A stretch of DNA of 64,000 nt from Amaranthus tricolor. Its lineage: Eukaryota; Streptophyta; Magnoliopsida; Caryophyllales; Amaranthaceae. The notes beneath the pieces are model-generated. The model did not search any database. It had not been told where the DNA came from and saw nothing but the letters and a program-made list of their open reading frames with translations. Positions 63,673 through 64,000 of this stretch are shown here, piece by piece; position 1 is the stretch's first letter, and each line of letters begins with the position of its first letter. The DNA lies in NCBI RefSeq assembly GCF_026212465.1, contig NC_080059.1, positions 24,018,070 to 24,082,069 of the forward strand. Reading direction: 5' to 3'. The position numbers and the translations under genes are program-made.

Positions 63673-64000
63673 TGTTCTGTACCAAGTTTCGTGCAAAACA
63701 AACCAAGTTTGAGCTACTTTATTCGCAAAAGTGCCAAAAACGCTTAAAAACCTATAAAATCGCAACTTAACACGTAATTTCTATCATATGACTATAATTT
63801 TAATTCTAACCACTTCAACAAAATATTATATACCACATAGTGTTTTGTGCCATGTTTCGTGCAAAAAAAATCATGTCTGAGCCACTTTATGCGCAAAAGG
63901 GCCAAAAACGATCAAAAACCCTTAAAATCGCAAATTAAAAAGTAATTTCAAGCATATGACTATGATTTTCAATTCTAACCACTTCAACACAATAATATAT
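63673..64000 (+). repeat. Terminal 6-mer HOR unit 4, cut by the window end
   Basis: 328 bp of T1 and T3 at the expected phase; the 'gtctgagc' monomer is 1006 bp after the previous one. Private bases are 'gactataattttaattc' near 63790 and 'tcatgtctgagccac' near 63871. The HOR continues beyond the window. Confidence 0.85.

Larger units (their letters stand above)
1..64000. repeat. ~169-bp centromere-type satellite array filling the window
   Basis: About 380 tandem copies of one AT-rich monomer fill the window apart from the N gap. Successive copies of the 'cacgtaatttctagcatatg' segment lie 165-173 bp apart, mostly 168-169 (for example 7061, 7230, 7403, 7572, 7741). In plus orientation a typical monomer reads, in order: that segment, a 'gattttcaattctaaccac' block, 'cttcaacacaataatatata', 'gtgttgtgtgcc', 'aagtttcgtgcaaaac', 'tttgagctactttatgcgc', then a run of A-tracts ending 'aaaatcgcaacttaa'. 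Stop codons recur in every frame of the monomer, so no frame stays open beyond about 100 codons. No genes or mobile elements interrupt the array. This is known behaviour of centromeric or pericentromeric satellites. The centromere role is inferred and the family is not recognised by name. Confidence 0.95.

Noticed and set aside
1..64000. CRISPR array or bacterial repeat region
   Set aside because: Repeat units are about 169 bp with no unique spacers, no cas-like genes and no bacterial gene content.
6854..64000. Assignment to a named plant satellite such as the Arabidopsis 178-bp or Brassica centromere repeats
   Set aside because: Monomer length is similar but the sequence does not match what I recall of these families. 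A database search would be needed to name it.
1..64000. Telomere repeats, rDNA, tRNA genes or microsatellites
   Set aside because: No TTTAGGG-type runs, no conserved rRNA or tRNA blocks, and no simple-sequence tract longer than a few units were seen. TATA-like stretches are part of the monomer and not promoter evidence.

Overview
The whole 64-kb window is tandem satellite DNA. I find no protein-coding gene, RNA gene, transposon, CRISPR array or replication origin. A monomer of about 168-169 bp (about 66% A+T in a consensus I counted by eye) repeats roughly 380 times head to tail. This organisation is typical of eukaryotic centromeric or pericentromeric heterochromatin. The near-nucleosomal monomer length and AT-rich composition fit a flowering plant best, but I do not recognise the monomer as a named satellite and cannot fix the species. 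Centromere function is inferred from organisation only.

Layout. 1-6753: about 40 monomers in the minus orientation, a divergent subfamily arranged as two copies of a ~3.47-kb block. 6754-6853: exactly 100 N, a scaffold gap of unknown size. 6854-64000: about 340 monomers in the opposite (plus) orientation. Array polarity therefore flips across the gap, either as a real inversion or as a mis-oriented contig.

The right arm is a mosaic of higher-order repeats (HORs). 6854-14300 is a near-identical partner of 33951-41540, and both begin with a ~2.36-kb 14-monomer repeat. 14300-24590 is an HOR array with period 8 monomers (1345-1347 bp) three times, then 10 (1683), 9 (1515) and 10 (1683). 24591-33950 is a heterogeneous stretch with its own ~4.2-kb-spaced internal duplication. 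41968-44498 holds three direct copies of an 844-bp five-monomer cassette. 42890-59473 holds three copies of a ~5.37-kb 32-monomer super-unit, the third displaced by an 11-monomer insert and partly rearranged. 59474 to the window end is a young 6-monomer HOR (1005-1006 bp) that runs off the right edge and starts from a 7-monomer parent that lost one monomer.

For description I name recurring monomer types by diagnostic bases. T1 carries 'tgttctgtacc' and 'attcgcaaaag'. T2 carries 'tttggagctacttcatgc'. T3 carries 'ccacatagtgttttgtgcc' and 'gtctgagc'. T4 carries 'gtttcccgcacaac'. T5 carries 'aataatgttgcgtgcc' and usually 'tttaagcttc'. T6 carries 'caataaaatatataccac'. T7 carries 'gtgtgcaaagtttcgtgc' with 'cttgatgcgc'. 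T8 carries 'aaccaagttactttatgc'. Typical monomers also contain four A-tracts spaced 9-10 bp apart (a curved-DNA signature) and a 6-bp inverted repeat around an AT-rich 18-nt loop. Two stretches (about 3.6-9.0 kb and 51.1-60.0 kb) have excess one-base indels that look like unpolished sequence. All coordinates and similarities were read by eye without alignment software.
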